The notes below the pieces were generated by a model. That model made no database searches. It was not told the origin of the DNA and worked only from the letters and a program-made list of their open reading frames with translations. A program made the translations under genes and the position numbers. A DNA stretch of 64,000 nt from Marinobacter halophilus (GTDB taxonomy: Bacteria; Pseudomonadota; Gammaproteobacteria; Pseudomonadales; Oleiphilaceae). How positions within the stretch are numbered: the first letter of the stretch is position 1; every line of letters starts with the position of its first letter. The stretch lies in the NCBI RefSeq assembly GCF_003007685.1, contig NZ_PXNN01000017.1, forward strand, positions 62,001-126,000, given 5' to 3'. This document shows positions 56,329 through 64,000 of the stretch, in pieces.

Positions 56329-57849
56329 ATGGCCCATGAAGAACTACACCTGAACCTGCGTAACCTGACTGTTGACGACTATAGCCAGCTACAGGAGTTG
56401 ATGGATGAGGTCTACGACGACATCGGTGGCGCCTGGCCTAGTGAAACCATTAAAGCGTTGGTCGAGCAGTTCCCGGATGGCCAGATCTGTATCGAAGACA
56501 GCGGGCAACTGGTGGCCGTCGCATTAACGGTCAGCGTAAAGTATGAGCGGTTCAGTAACCCCCATGCCTATGACGACCTAATCCTGCGTAACGAAAAGCT
56601 CTGGCACAACCAGAATGGCGACTCGTTGTACGGACTGGACGTGTTCATTCACCCGGAATACCGGGGTTACCGTTTGGGTCGCAGGCTCTATGAAGCCCGC
56701 AAGGAACTGTGCCGCTCGATGAACCTTCGAGCGATTCTGGCGGGTGGGCGCATACCCAACTATTTCAAATACTCCGAGCAGTACACACCGGAAGAATATA
56801 TCCATCGGGTCGACCGTAAAGAAATCTACGACCCGATCCTGAGCTTCCAGCTGTCCAACGATTTCCAGGTTACCCGGCTGATGCACAAGTATCTTCCGGA
56901 GGACAAGAAATCACTCGGTTACGCCACCCTTCTGGAATGGCGGAATATCCTGTACACCCCGCCGTCTTCTGTACTCAACACCAAAAAGACTCAGGTTCGG
57001 CTTGGCGCCGTGCAGTGGCAGATGCGGGAATTTGCCTCGGTTGAAGAGGTACTTAAGCAGGTTGAGTATTTTGTTGATGCTTTATCAGACTATAAAAGCG
57101 ACTTTGCGCTGTTCCCAGAGTTCTTCAACGCGCCCCTGATGGGCCTGACCGATCAGATGGATCAAACCCGCGCGATCCGTTTTCTGGCTGGCTTTACCGA
57201 GCAGTTCCGCAACGAAATGTCGGATATGGCCGTCAGTTACAACATCAACATCATTACCGGCTCCATGCCGCTGATTGAGAACGACCGCGTTTACAACGTC
57301 TCTTACCTTTGCCACCGGGATGGCCGGGTAGACGAGCAGCGAAAGATCCACATCACCCCTCACGAACGTAGAGACTGGGTAATCGAGGGTGGCAGTAAAT
57401 TCGAAGTGTTCGAAACTGATGCCGGCCGGGTCGCCATACTGATCTGTTATGACATCGAGTTTCCGGAACTTGGCAGACTTGCTGCGAGCCAGAACGTGGA
57501 TATCATTTGTGTGCCCTTTTGGACCGACACCAAAAATGGTTACCTGCGTGTGCGCCACTGTGCCCAGGCTCGAGCCATCGAAAACGAGTGCTACGTAGTC
57601 ATTACCGGCAGTGTTGGTAACCTGCCGAAAGTGGAAAATCTTGACGTGCAGTATGCTCAGTCTTCTGTATTCTCGCCGTCTGATTTTGCCTTCCCGCACG
57701 ATGCTGTGATGGCAGAGACTACACCGAATACGGAAATGATCATGTTTTCTGACATGGATCTTGAGAAACTCACTTTGGTTCGGAACGAAGGCTCCGTCAC
57801 CAATCTGAAAGATCGCCGTGTCGATCTTTATGAGTTGAAAACTCTGTAA
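56329..57849 (+). CDS. GNAT acetyltransferase-nitrilase fusion
   Basis: A 506-residue two-domain protein. Residues about 8-190 are a GNAT domain with VFIHPEYRGYRLGRRLYEAR as the acetyl-CoA loop. Residues about 222-490 are a carbon-nitrogen hydrolase with the triad Glu264 (LFPEFFNAP), Lys339 (QRKIHITPHERRD) and Cys373 (AILICYDIEFPELG). The fused form is known in several proteobacteria as a predicted amidohydrolase. It might hydrolyse an amide and acylate the product, or the reverse. Substrates unknown. GGAGG lies 9 nt before the ATG. It is divergent from the chemoreceptor. Confidence 0.9.
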   Translation: MAHEELHLNLRNLTVDDYSQLQELMDEVYDDIGGAWPSETIKALVEQFPDGQICIEDSGQLVAVALTVSVKYERFSNPHAYDDLILRNEKLWHNQNGDSLYGLDVFIHPEYRGYRLGRRLYEARKELCRSMNLRAILAGGRIPNYFKYSEQYTPEEYIHRVDRKEIYDPILSFQLSNDFQVTRLMHKYLPEDKKSLGYATLLEWRNILYTPPSSVLNTKKTQVRLGAVQWQMREFASVEEVLKQVEYFVDALSDYKSDFALFPEFFNAPLMGLTDQMDQTRAIRFLAGFTEQFRNEMSDMAVSYNINIITGSMPLIENDRVYNVSYLCHRDGRVDEQRKIHITPHERRDWVIEGGSKFEVFETDAGRVAILICYDIEFPELGRLAASQNVDIICVPFWTDTKNGYLRVRHCAQARAIENECYVVITGSVGNLPKVENLDVQYAQSSVFSPSDFAFPHDAVMAETTPNTEMIMFSDMDLEKLTLVRNEGSVTNLKDRRVDLYELKTL

Positions 57850-57965
57850 CCATGTTCGATTTGGCCTCGATAGCCGGGGCCAGACATTGACCTGCTCCAT
57901 GAAACGGTTACGGTAGCTGACTGATGGGATTGCCAAAAATGCGTAGCCCGTCTATTGTTTAATTA

Positions 57966-58409
57966 ATGTTCAAGTCATCTGACTGGTCTCAGAGGCAGAG
58001 AAATCGTTTCATGAACGAAGAACTACCGGATATTGTTGCTCGTTTTCGCATCCGCCATGGCCTGTTTCGCAAAGAAACAGTCGAGGCTCGCCTCTATGAG
58101 TTGGATAGTTATGGCTGCGTGATGAAAACCGACAAGCTTTTCAACCCCGGTGATACCATCATCCTTGATCTGATCATGGACATGCCCTTCGAGGAAATCC
58201 GCGCAGAAGGTCTCTCTGGCCTGGTTACTGAGAAGAGAAAGCACTGTAGCAATTTCTTCTATTCTATTGATTTCGTTCAATTTGAATCCAGTGATGATTC
58301 ACCTCTGGCCGACAAAGTTCGTCGCATTCGCGAAGTACTTCTAAAGAAACAAAGCCTCAAGTCCCGAAGAAGTTCAAACTCTACAACGGGTATGAAGCAA
58401 TTAGCCTGA
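57966..58409 (+). CDS. PilZ-like protein, motif degenerate
   Basis: A 147-residue protein. The beta-strand order (VEARLYELDSYGCVMKTDKL and DTIILDLIMD, then YSIDFVQFES) resembles a PilZ barrel, but the N-terminal R-x3-R is not clear and the D/N-x-S-x2-G site is only partly kept (DSYGC). It may bind no c-di-GMP and act as a partner domain. The C-terminus is basic (KKQSLKSRRSSNS). A second methionine at residue 17 (58014) is an alternative start. It lies 43 bp upstream of the H1-like gene on the same strand. Confidence 0.5.
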   Translation: MFKSSDWSQRQRNRFMNEELPDIVARFRIRHGLFRKETVEARLYELDSYGCVMKTDKLFNPGDTIILDLIMDMPFEEIRAEGLSGLVTEKRKHCSNFFYSIDFVQFESSDDSPLADKVRRIREVLLKKQSLKSRRSSNSTTGMKQLA

Positions 58410-58452
58410 TACTGTTCCACCATTAATCACCCCATCCGTAAGGAGACATCCG

Positions 58453-59064
58453 ATGGCGAAGAAAGCCAAACCAAGCGTTGATAAGATCGTCAAGAAAGTG
58501 AACAAGGAATTTGAGAAGACATCTACCCAGATCGAAGGCCTGATCAATGATGCCCTGAAGCAGTTCGACCACCTGCAGCACCAGGTGCAGGACCCGGTTC
58601 GCAAACTGCTTAAAGATATGGACGAGCTTCGTGAGCGTGAAATGAAACGCTTTAACGACGAATTCGAACGCCGGATGAATGAGTTCCATGAGCTGCAGAC
58701 GTCGCTGCTGGAAAAGCTTGGCATTGCGACCAAAGAAGCCGGCAAAGATGTGAAGAAAGTGGCCGACACAGCCAGTAAAAAGGCCGGTACTGCGGCCAAA
58801 AAAGTTGAAACTGCCAAGCCTGCGGCCAAAAAGGCCCCGGCCAAGAAACCCGCAGCCGCCAAAGTCGCCAAGCCTGCAGACAAAACTGACCTTACCCGGA
58901 TCAAAGGTGTGGGCCCGGCAACGGCGAAGAAAATGAAAGAAGCTGGCTTGACCTCGATTGAACAGATTGCCAATCCGAGTGATGCCGACAAGCAAAAACT
59001 CGAGGCGTTCAAGAGCATCAAAGGGTTTAACGAACTATCAGCTGAAGCCAAGAAAGTACTCTGA
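58453..59064 (+). CDS. Histone-H1-like AKP-rich protein with C-terminal HhH domain
   Basis: A 203-residue protein in three parts. Residues 1-95 form a long amphipathic, phasin-like helix region. Residues 96-145 are an Ala/Lys/Pro-rich linker of the histone-H1/AlgP type (KPAAKKAPAKKPAAAKVAKP). Residues 146-203 form a helix-hairpin-helix (TRIKGVGPATAKKMKEAGLT) of the sort found in DNA-binding proteins. It may bind nucleoid DNA or coat granules; both phasin-like and H1-like proteins are possible readings. The start has AAGGAG 8 nt upstream. Its stop overlaps the selD fusion start as TGATG, so the two are translationally coupled. Confidence 0.72.
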   Translation: MAKKAKPSVDKIVKKVNKEFEKTSTQIEGLINDALKQFDHLQHQVQDPVRKLLKDMDELREREMKRFNDEFERRMNEFHELQTSLLEKLGIATKEAGKDVKKVADTASKKAGTAAKKVETAKPAAKKAPAKKPAAAKVAKPADKTDLTRIKGVGPATAKKMKEAGLTSIEQIANPSDADKQKLEAFKSIKGFNELSAEAKKVL

Positions 59065-61340
59065 TGCAAACGCCCGAACAACCTGTATTACGGGACATTG
59101 TCCTGGTAGGTGGCGGGCACAGCCACGTCGGGGTCCTCAAGCGATTCGCCATGAATCCGGTCCCCGGCGTAAGGCTAACCCTGATCTGCCGCGATACCCA
59201 TACCCCCTATTCTGGAATGTTGCCCGGCTATGTTGCAGGCCATTACAGTTACGATGACGTTCATATCGATCTGAGTCGCCTGGCAGAGTTTGCTGGTGCC
59301 CGCTTCTATCGAACAGAAGTCATCGGTCTGGATCGATCTGCACAGCGAGTGATCTGCAAAGGTCGACCAAAGGTTCCCTACGATCTGCTCTCGATCAATA
59401 TCGGCTCGTCACCGCGCGTGGCCGAGGTGGCCGGGGCGGCCGAATTCGCAGTGCCGGTCAAACCCATCACCGGATTCAATACCCGTTGGCTGGCCTTGTT
59501 GTCACGGGTAGAAAACCACGATGGCCCACTGACCATTGCCGTGGTGGGTGCGGGTGCCGGCGGTGTCGAGCTGACTCTGGCCATGCAGTTCCGGTTGCGC
59601 AACGAACTGGCCCGGCGCGGCAAAGATCCGGATCAAATTCACTTTCACCTGTTTGACGCCGCCAGTGAAATACTGCCTACTCACAACGCCAAGGTTCGAG
59701 CTGTGTTCCGCGACAAGCTGGTCAAGCGCGGAGTAAAACTGCACTTGGGCGCAGCGGTTTCAAAAGTTGAGCAAGGATTACTCACCACCGAGGGCGGCCA
59801 TACACTGCAAACCGACGAAGTGCTCTGGGTTACCCGTGCCGGTGGGCCGGCCTGGCTTGGCGACACCGGACTGGCACTGGACGACGGCCTGTTTATCCGG
59901 GCTCGCGATACCCTTCAGACGGAAAATGACGATAACATTTTTGTCGCCGGTGACATTGCCAACGTGGTCAACCACCCGCGTGAGAAAGCCGGGGTGTTTG
60001 CGGTCCGTCAGGGCCCACCCCTGGCGGAAAACCTCAGGCGCATGGCGCTCGGTAAACCGCCCAAGGCCTTCAGCCCCCAAAAAAGCTGGCTGGCACTGAT
60101 CAGTACCGGGGATCAGTTCGCCGTCGCCTCCCGGGGCAACCATAGTTTTTCCGGTGCCTGGGTATGGCGCTGGAAGGACTGGATTGATCGCCGGTTCATG
60201 CAGAAATTCAGCGACCTTCCGGCCATGGAGGAGACCGGCCGATTGCCGGACACCTCAGCCGCCCAGAATCCGGAGGAAGCCTCTCAGGCAATTTCAGCCG
60301 TAGCCATGCGTTGTGGTGGATGTGGTGCCAAAGTTGGCAGCACAGTGCTCTCCAGAGCCCTCGGTGAACTGCGCCCGATTGAACGCGATGACATCATCAT
60401 CGGTCTGCACGCACCGGATGATGCGGCCGTGCTGAGGGTGCCGCCGGGATTAGCCGTGGTTCACACGGTCGATTTCTTCCGCGCCTTTATTGATGACCCC
60501 TACGTGTTCGGCAAAGTGGCCGCCAATCACGCCTTAGGCGACGTCTTTGCCATGGGCGCAGAAGCCCAGAGCGCCACCGCAGTCGCCACTGTGCCTTACG
60601 GCATTGAGTCGAAAGTGGAAGATACGGTGTTCCAGATGATGTCAGGCGCGGTCGAGGTGCTTAACGAAGCTGGCTGTGCGTTGGTGGGTGGCCACACCGG
60701 CGAAGGCAAGGAGTTGGCGCTCGGGTTTGCGGTCAACGGTTTGATTGATCCCGACAAGGTGATGAGCAAAGGCGGCCTTCGCGCGGGTGATGTGTTGCTA
60801 CTGACCAAACCGATTGGCACCGGCACTTTGTTTGCCGCCCATGCTCGCCTGGAGGCAAAGGGCCGCTGGATCGATTCGGCGCTTGCATCGATGGTGCAGT
60901 CCAATAAGCCGGCGGCAGATTGCCTGGTGCGTTACGGTGCGCGGGCCTGTACCGACGTCACCGGGTTTGGTTTGCTCGGACACCTGGTGGAAATGACCCG
61001 GCCGTCCGGTGTCGATGCCGAACTGGATCTCACCGCCATACCGATTCTGCCAGGCGCCGAGGAAACAGTGGCCGCTGGCATACTCAGCTCCCTACAACCG
61101 GCCAATGTGCGGTTGCGCCGGGGTATTCGTAATCAGGCCGACTGGGTCGATCACCCACGTTATCCGTTGATCTTTGATCCGCAGACGGCCGGTGGCTTGC
61201 TGGCCAGTGTGCCGGAAGCCGTTGCCGAGGCCTGTGTGCGAGAACTCAAATCACTGGGCTATCCACACACCGCCATCATCGGCCGCGTGTCTGCACAGGA
61301 TAACGGTGGCGCGATCGAGCCCATCACACTTCGGGACTGA
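59064..61340 (+). CDS. selD: NADH dehydrogenase-like / selenide,water dikinase (SelD) fusion
   Basis: A 758-residue fusion. Residues 1-about 370 are a pyridine-nucleotide-disulfide/NDH-2-like oxidoreductase with VGGGHSHVGVLKRF (14-27) and AVVGAGAGGVELTLAM, and FVAGDIANVV near the end for FAD. Residues about 410-758 are SelD, with catalytic Cys420 and Lys423 in RCGGCGAKVG, then DDAAVLRVPPG, the ATP-binding ANHALGDVFAMGA and GGHTGEGKELALGFAVNG and DVTGFGLLGHLVEM. SelD makes selenophosphate from selenide and ATP; the N-terminal part may supply reducing power to form or hold selenide. Cysteine is used at the active site, not Sec. Coupled to the H1-like gene; its end overlaps the convergent senB-like gene by 17 bp. 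Confidence 0.93.
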   Translation: MQTPEQPVLRDIVLVGGGHSHVGVLKRFAMNPVPGVRLTLICRDTHTPYSGMLPGYVAGHYSYDDVHIDLSRLAEFAGARFYRTEVIGLDRSAQRVICKGRPKVPYDLLSINIGSSPRVAEVAGAAEFAVPVKPITGFNTRWLALLSRVENHDGPLTIAVVGAGAGGVELTLAMQFRLRNELARRGKDPDQIHFHLFDAASEILPTHNAKVRAVFRDKLVKRGVKLHLGAAVSKVEQGLLTTEGGHTLQTDEVLWVTRAGGPAWLGDTGLALDDGLFIRARDTLQTENDDNIFVAGDIANVVNHPREKAGVFAVRQGPPLAENLRRMALGKPPKAFSPQKSWLALISTGDQFAVASRGNHSFSGAWVWRWKDWIDRRFMQKFSDLPAMEETGRLPDTSAAQNPEEASQAISAVAMRCGGCGAKVGSTVLSRALGELRPIERDDIIIGLHAPDDAAVLRVPPGLAVVHTVDFFRAFIDDPYVFGKVAANHALGDVFAMGAEAQSATAVATVPYGIESKVEDTVFQMMSGAVEVLNEAGCALVGGHTGEGKELALGFAVNGLIDPDKVMSKGGLRAGDVLLLTKPIGTGTLFAAHARLEAKGRWIDSALASMVQSNKPAADCLVRYGARACTDVTGFGLLGHLVEMTRPSGVDAELDLTAIPILPGAEETVAAGILSSLQPANVRLRRGIRNQADWVDHPRYPLIFDPQTAGGLLASVPEAVAEACVRELKSLGYPHTAIIGRVSAQDNGGAIEPITLRD

Positions 61341-62304
61341 CAGCGTCCATCGCCAACGCCAGGGCCTTTTCCAGGCTCTGGCGTTCCTGCTCCGGGGTGA
61401 AGCTTGCGGCAAGCTCGTTCACCCTGGCCCGCAGCTCCGCGAGAAATTCTGGGTTCGTTTCCACCCGATACATAAGATTCGCCAGAGACGCTTCGTCTTT
61501 GACCGGAAAATATCCGGGATATTCCTTACCCAGCAAGCCCCGGTTACCGGGAATGTCAGAGGCCAATATCGGCAAACCGGCCCTGCAGGCTTCGGAAACC
61601 ACGTTGGCGCCGCCCTCCATCACTGAGCTGATCACCATCAGGCTGCTGACCGCCATCAGGTTTTCAAGCTGCGGTTTGTCTAACTCACCGAGCCAGTGAA
61701 AACGCGGGTTGTCTTTGCTTTCCTGAAGTGCTTTTTGTCGCCATTCGCCGTTGTGCGGTTTGCCGGCACAGGAAACAATGATCCGGGAATCTTCCGGAAC
61801 CAGCCGGCTGGCCCAGGCGGCTCTCAGGGAGTCTTTTTCATCTCTGAGATGACCAATCACACAAACATTGAGTTGCCCGGGCTCAACCTTTGAACCACCA
61901 TACACAGTCGGTTGCGGAGCAGATTGCCTGAGCGTCACCAGCTTACTGCGAAACCGTTCGGGGATATCCCAGGCAACCAGATCGTGCAGGCCGATCAACA
62001 CCTGAGCTGACGCCATGGACGCAAGTGTAGGCTCTGGGTATTCGAATTGATGGTGATAGATATCGGTACCGGTCAGGACCACAATCAATGGCTTGTCTGG
62101 CCAACGCTCGCTGAACTCGCGGATAGTGTCGGCACTTCGCCAGGCATGCAGTGCGATCATAAGATCGCAGGGCTCATCGTGGTAATCGGTACGAACGGCG
62201 ACCTCGTGGCCGCTGGCTTCAAGCAACTGTTGCCAGCGCACGGCGGTGGCCCTGTTGCCCGCTTTTGAATCAGGTCCTGCGGGAGTGACGATTGTAATAT
62301 TCAT
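61324..62304 (-). CDS. senB: SenB-like glycosyltransferase (TIGR04348 type, putative selenosugar synthase)
   Basis: A 326-residue GT4-type glycosyltransferase. It has ITIVTPAGPDSKAGNRATAV at the start, then LMIALHAWRSADTIREF, LIVVLTGTDIYHHQF and a C-terminal donor site VMEGGANVVSEACRAGLP followed by ILASDIPGNRGLLG. These match the TIGR04348 family, which includes SenB. SenB joins selenophosphate to a UDP-sugar to make a selenosugar. The link is from family and context, since the gene lies convergent with selD and next to a putative selenium transporter. I chose the ATG at 62304, where similarity starts; the frame is open to 62367. The senA partner, which makes selenoneine, is not in the window. 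Confidence 0.8.
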   Translation of the reverse strand: MNITIVTPAGPDSKAGNRATAVRWQQLLEASGHEVAVRTDYHDEPCDLMIALHAWRSADTIREFSERWPDKPLIVVLTGTDIYHHQFEYPEPTLASMASAQVLIGLHDLVAWDIPERFRSKLVTLRQSAPQPTVYGGSKVEPGQLNVCVIGHLRDEKDSLRAAWASRLVPEDSRIIVSCAGKPHNGEWRQKALQESKDNPRFHWLGELDKPQLENLMAVSSLMVISSVMEGGANVVSEACRAGLPILASDIPGNRGLLGKEYPGYFPVKDEASLANLMYRVETNPEFLAELRARVNELAASFTPEQERQSLEKALALAMDAVSPEV

Positions 62305-62385
62305 GAGACTGGCCAGAAAAAGTTTAGGAAATTCTGCATGTCGCCGTGCTCCGGGTAAAGCATTCATCCGTATATCGGTTCAGAG

Positions 62386-62419
62386 TTGGCGCGATTCGCG
62401 TTATCCTTTGTGGCGCCAA
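62386..62419. promoter_or_regulatory. Inverted repeat in the divergent senB-like / binding protein region
   Basis: TTGGCGC (62386-62392) and GCGCCAA (62413-62419) are perfect inverse copies with a 20-bp spacer, and the right arm is part of the 8-bp palindrome TGGCGCCA. The element lies between the divergent senB-like and binding-protein genes, where a shared operator would be expected. Confidence 0.4.
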
Positions 62420-62489
62420 ACTTATCGTCGTCAATTCAGTTGGCCGCCAGTACACATCTATCTCAGCAACTGTATAAAAAGGACACACC

Positions 62490-63359
62490 ATGAACATCAA
62501 GCAAATACGGAAATGGCTTGTTTCCGGGTTTCTCGCGCTGGTAGCCACCAGCACGGCAACTGCTCAAACGTTTGTCTTTACCGCTATCCCGGACGAAGAC
62601 GAAACCCGACTGGTTGAACGTTTCCGGGGTATAGCCGATTATCTTTCCGAGCAGTTAGAGGTAGACGTGCGCTACATCCCGGTAAAATCCTATGCGGCAG
62701 CAATCACCGCATTCCGCAACAACCAGGTTCAGCTGGCGTGGTTTGGTGGGCTGTCCGGCGTTCAGGCACGTGCACTGGTGCCCGGCTCTGAAGCCCTGGC
62801 CCAAGGTGTGGAAGACCAGGCGTTTTATAATTACTTTATTGCTCACAAAAGCACCGGACTGGACCGCGCTGACGAACTGCCTGAAGGCATTCGAGGCAAA
62901 ACCTTCACCTTCGGCTCCAAAGGCTCCACGTCTGGGCGACTGATTCCGGAATACCACATCCGGGAGCGTTTTAACGAGGCGCCCGAGACAGTGTTCAGTC
63001 GTGTTGGTTTCAGTGGCAATCACACTCGTACCCTGCGACTGGTCGAGTCTGGCACTTATGACGTTGGCGCCCTCAATTACAAAGTCTGGGAAAAGGAACT
63101 GGAAGACGGCAACATCAACACCAACGACGTTAAAATCATCTGGAAAACACCCGGTTTCCCGAATTACCAGTGGACCATCCGCGGTGACGTTGACGATCGC
63201 TTTGGCGAAGGCTTCAAAGAGAAAGTCCGCGAGGCGCTGTTGAATCTTGACGATCCGGCACTGCTGGAAAGTTTTCCACGTGAAGGCTTTATTCCTGCCT
63301 CAAACGACGATTACGAACCCATCCGAAGTGTGGCCTCCGAACTCGGAATTATCGATTGA
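62490..63359 (+). CDS. PhnD-type periplasmic binding protein, putative selenate/selenium transporter
   Basis: A 289-residue precursor with a signal peptide (about 1-25, cut near TATAQT). The mature part has FTAIPDEDETRLVERFRGIA, VKSYAAAITAFRNNQVQLAW and FGGLSGVQAR, then FTFGSKGSTSGRLIPEYHI and GALNYKVWEKE, which match the PhnD-like family that NCBI calls putative selenate ABC transporter substrate-binding protein (TIGR04553 type as I remember it). It should capture an oxyanion in the periplasm. AAAGGA lies before the ATG. Its stop overlaps the ATPase start as TGATG. Context with selD and senB-like genes supports selenium; phosphonate or phosphite cannot be excluded by sequence alone. Confidence 0.8.
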   Translation: MNIKQIRKWLVSGFLALVATSTATAQTFVFTAIPDEDETRLVERFRGIADYLSEQLEVDVRYIPVKSYAAAITAFRNNQVQLAWFGGLSGVQARALVPGSEALAQGVEDQAFYNYFIAHKSTGLDRADELPEGIRGKTFTFGSKGSTSGRLIPEYHIRERFNEAPETVFSRVGFSGNHTRTLRLVESGTYDVGALNYKVWEKELEDGNINTNDVKIIWKTPGFPNYQWTIRGDVDDRFGEGFKEKVREALLNLDDPALLESFPREGFIPASNDDYEPIRSVASELGIID

Positions 63360-64000
63360 TGCGAGATTTCGCTTTTGATGGTCTGAGCGCAAGCTTTGGA
63401 GGACAGCGGGTTATCGGCCCGCTCTCTCTCGCAGTAAAGCAGGGCGAGCATGTAGCGCTGGTCGGCAAAAGTGGTGCCGGCAAGTCGACCCTGATCAAAC
63501 TGCTTTACGAGCGCCTCACCCGTGAGGCATCGCTGGTTCCGCAAGGCCTGGGACTGGTAAATGCCCTGCCCGTGTTTCATAACGTATTCATGGGCCAACT
63601 CGACAAGCACCCTCTGTGGTACAACACGTTAACGCTGATTCGGCCGTTCCGCAAAGACCGTGACGTTATTCGTGGCTTGCTGGATGACCTGGGTATTCCC
63701 GACAAACAGTGGACGCCGGCGGCGACCTTGTCAGGCGGCGAGCGTCAGCGGGTGGCCATCGCACGGGCACTGTATCGCCAGGCTCCTTTGCTACTGGCCG
63801 ACGAACCTATCTCAGCCCTTGACGGCCCGATGGCGCACCTGGTTATGCAGGCCTTGACTGACAGATTCAGCACCAGCGTGATCGCACTGCATGATGTCGA
63901 CATGGCGCTGACCTACTGCAACCGGATTGTTGGTATTCAGGATGGCCAGGTGGCCTTGGATCAGCCGGCCAGCAGGTTGCGGACGTCTGACATCATGACC
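63359..64000 (+). CDS. ABC transporter ATPase of the putative selenium transporter (3' end beyond window)
   Basis: An open frame of 214 codons that runs off the right edge. It has Walker A VGKSGAGKSTLIKLLY (about 36-51), the signature LSGGERQRVAIARAL, Walker B LLLADEPISALD and the switch histidine in VIALHDVDMAL. The family looks like PhnC-type ATPases. The region between Walker A and the signature is shorter than in typical PhnC. The ATG overlaps the binding protein stop (TGATG). A permease gene is expected just beyond the window. It would power import of the ligand bound by the preceding protein. Confidence 0.87.
   Translation, partial: MRDFAFDGLSASFGGQRVIGPLSLAVKQGEHVALVGKSGAGKSTLIKLLYERLTREASLVPQGLGLVNALPVFHNVFMGQLDKHPLWYNTLTLIRPFRKDRDVIRGLLDDLGIPDKQWTPAATLSGGERQRVAIARALYRQAPLLLADEPISALDGPMAHLVMQALTDRFSTSVIALHDVDMALTYCNRIVGIQDGQVALDQPASRLRTSDIMT

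Noticed and set aside
1-64000. CRISPR arrays, rRNA or tRNA genes, intact insertion sequences
   Set aside because: Reading both strands I saw no regularly spaced direct repeats, no rRNA-like sequence, no clear tRNA cloverleaf and no transposase gene; a tRNA scan would be needed to be certain.

Overview
This window looks like chromosomal DNA of a marine gammaproteobacterium, most likely Marinobacter or a close relative. That is an inference from gene content and moderate-to-high GC; there is no rRNA or other species marker. Genes are densely packed on both strands, often with 4-bp ATGA/GTGA or TGATG overlaps. I saw no rRNA, tRNA, CRISPR array or intact insertion sequence.

Layout. 1-7.1 kb: truncated TonB-dependent receptor, a degenerate J-domain membrane protein, a SBF-like transporter coupled to a FadR-type GntR regulator with a palindromic operator, and a Baeyer-Villiger-type flavin monooxygenase. 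6.2-11.2 kb: LysR regulator divergent from dabB-dabA, a dissolved inorganic carbon uptake system. 11.2-15.1 kb: sulfate transporter (sbp-cysT-cysW-cysA, transcribed on the minus strand). 15.2-21.5 kb: fabH, a zinc alcohol dehydrogenase, a yebG-like gene with a near-ideal LexA box, an atypical pyruvate-kinase-family protein and mqo. 21.6-30.9 kb is the most accessory-looking part: a methyltransferase overlapping a haem-oxygenase-like diiron enzyme, a frameshifted alpha/beta hydrolase, a small AT-rich gene, selO, and a two-gene operon of a papain-like protein and an ion-channel-like protein. 31-35 kb: outer membrane barrel, orphan ATP-grasp enzyme and trkH.

34.9-49.3 kb is a glycogen/alpha-glucan block: two different alpha-glucan phosphorylases, malQ, a GH57 enzyme, glgC, and divergently glgB-glgA. 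ADP-glucose is made by GlgC, polymerised by GlgA, branched by GlgB, and degraded or remodelled by the phosphorylases, MalQ and perhaps GH57. An SDR and a PilZ gene sit inside the block. 49.3-58.4 kb: acyltransferase, recQ, hotdog protein, a periplasmic binding protein, a dCache chemoreceptor, a GNAT-nitrilase fusion and a PilZ-like protein.

58.4-64 kb is the part I find most interesting: a histone-H1-like/HhH protein overlapping a 758-residue NADH-dehydrogenase-like/SelD fusion, convergent with a glycosyltransferase that resembles SenB (selenosugar synthase), and then a PhnD-type binding protein plus ABC ATPase that resemble the putative selenate/selenium transporter found near selD. Together they suggest uptake of a selenium oxyanion, conversion to selenophosphate and transfer to a sugar. 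No senA, selA, selB or mnmH is visible inside the window, so the end product is open.
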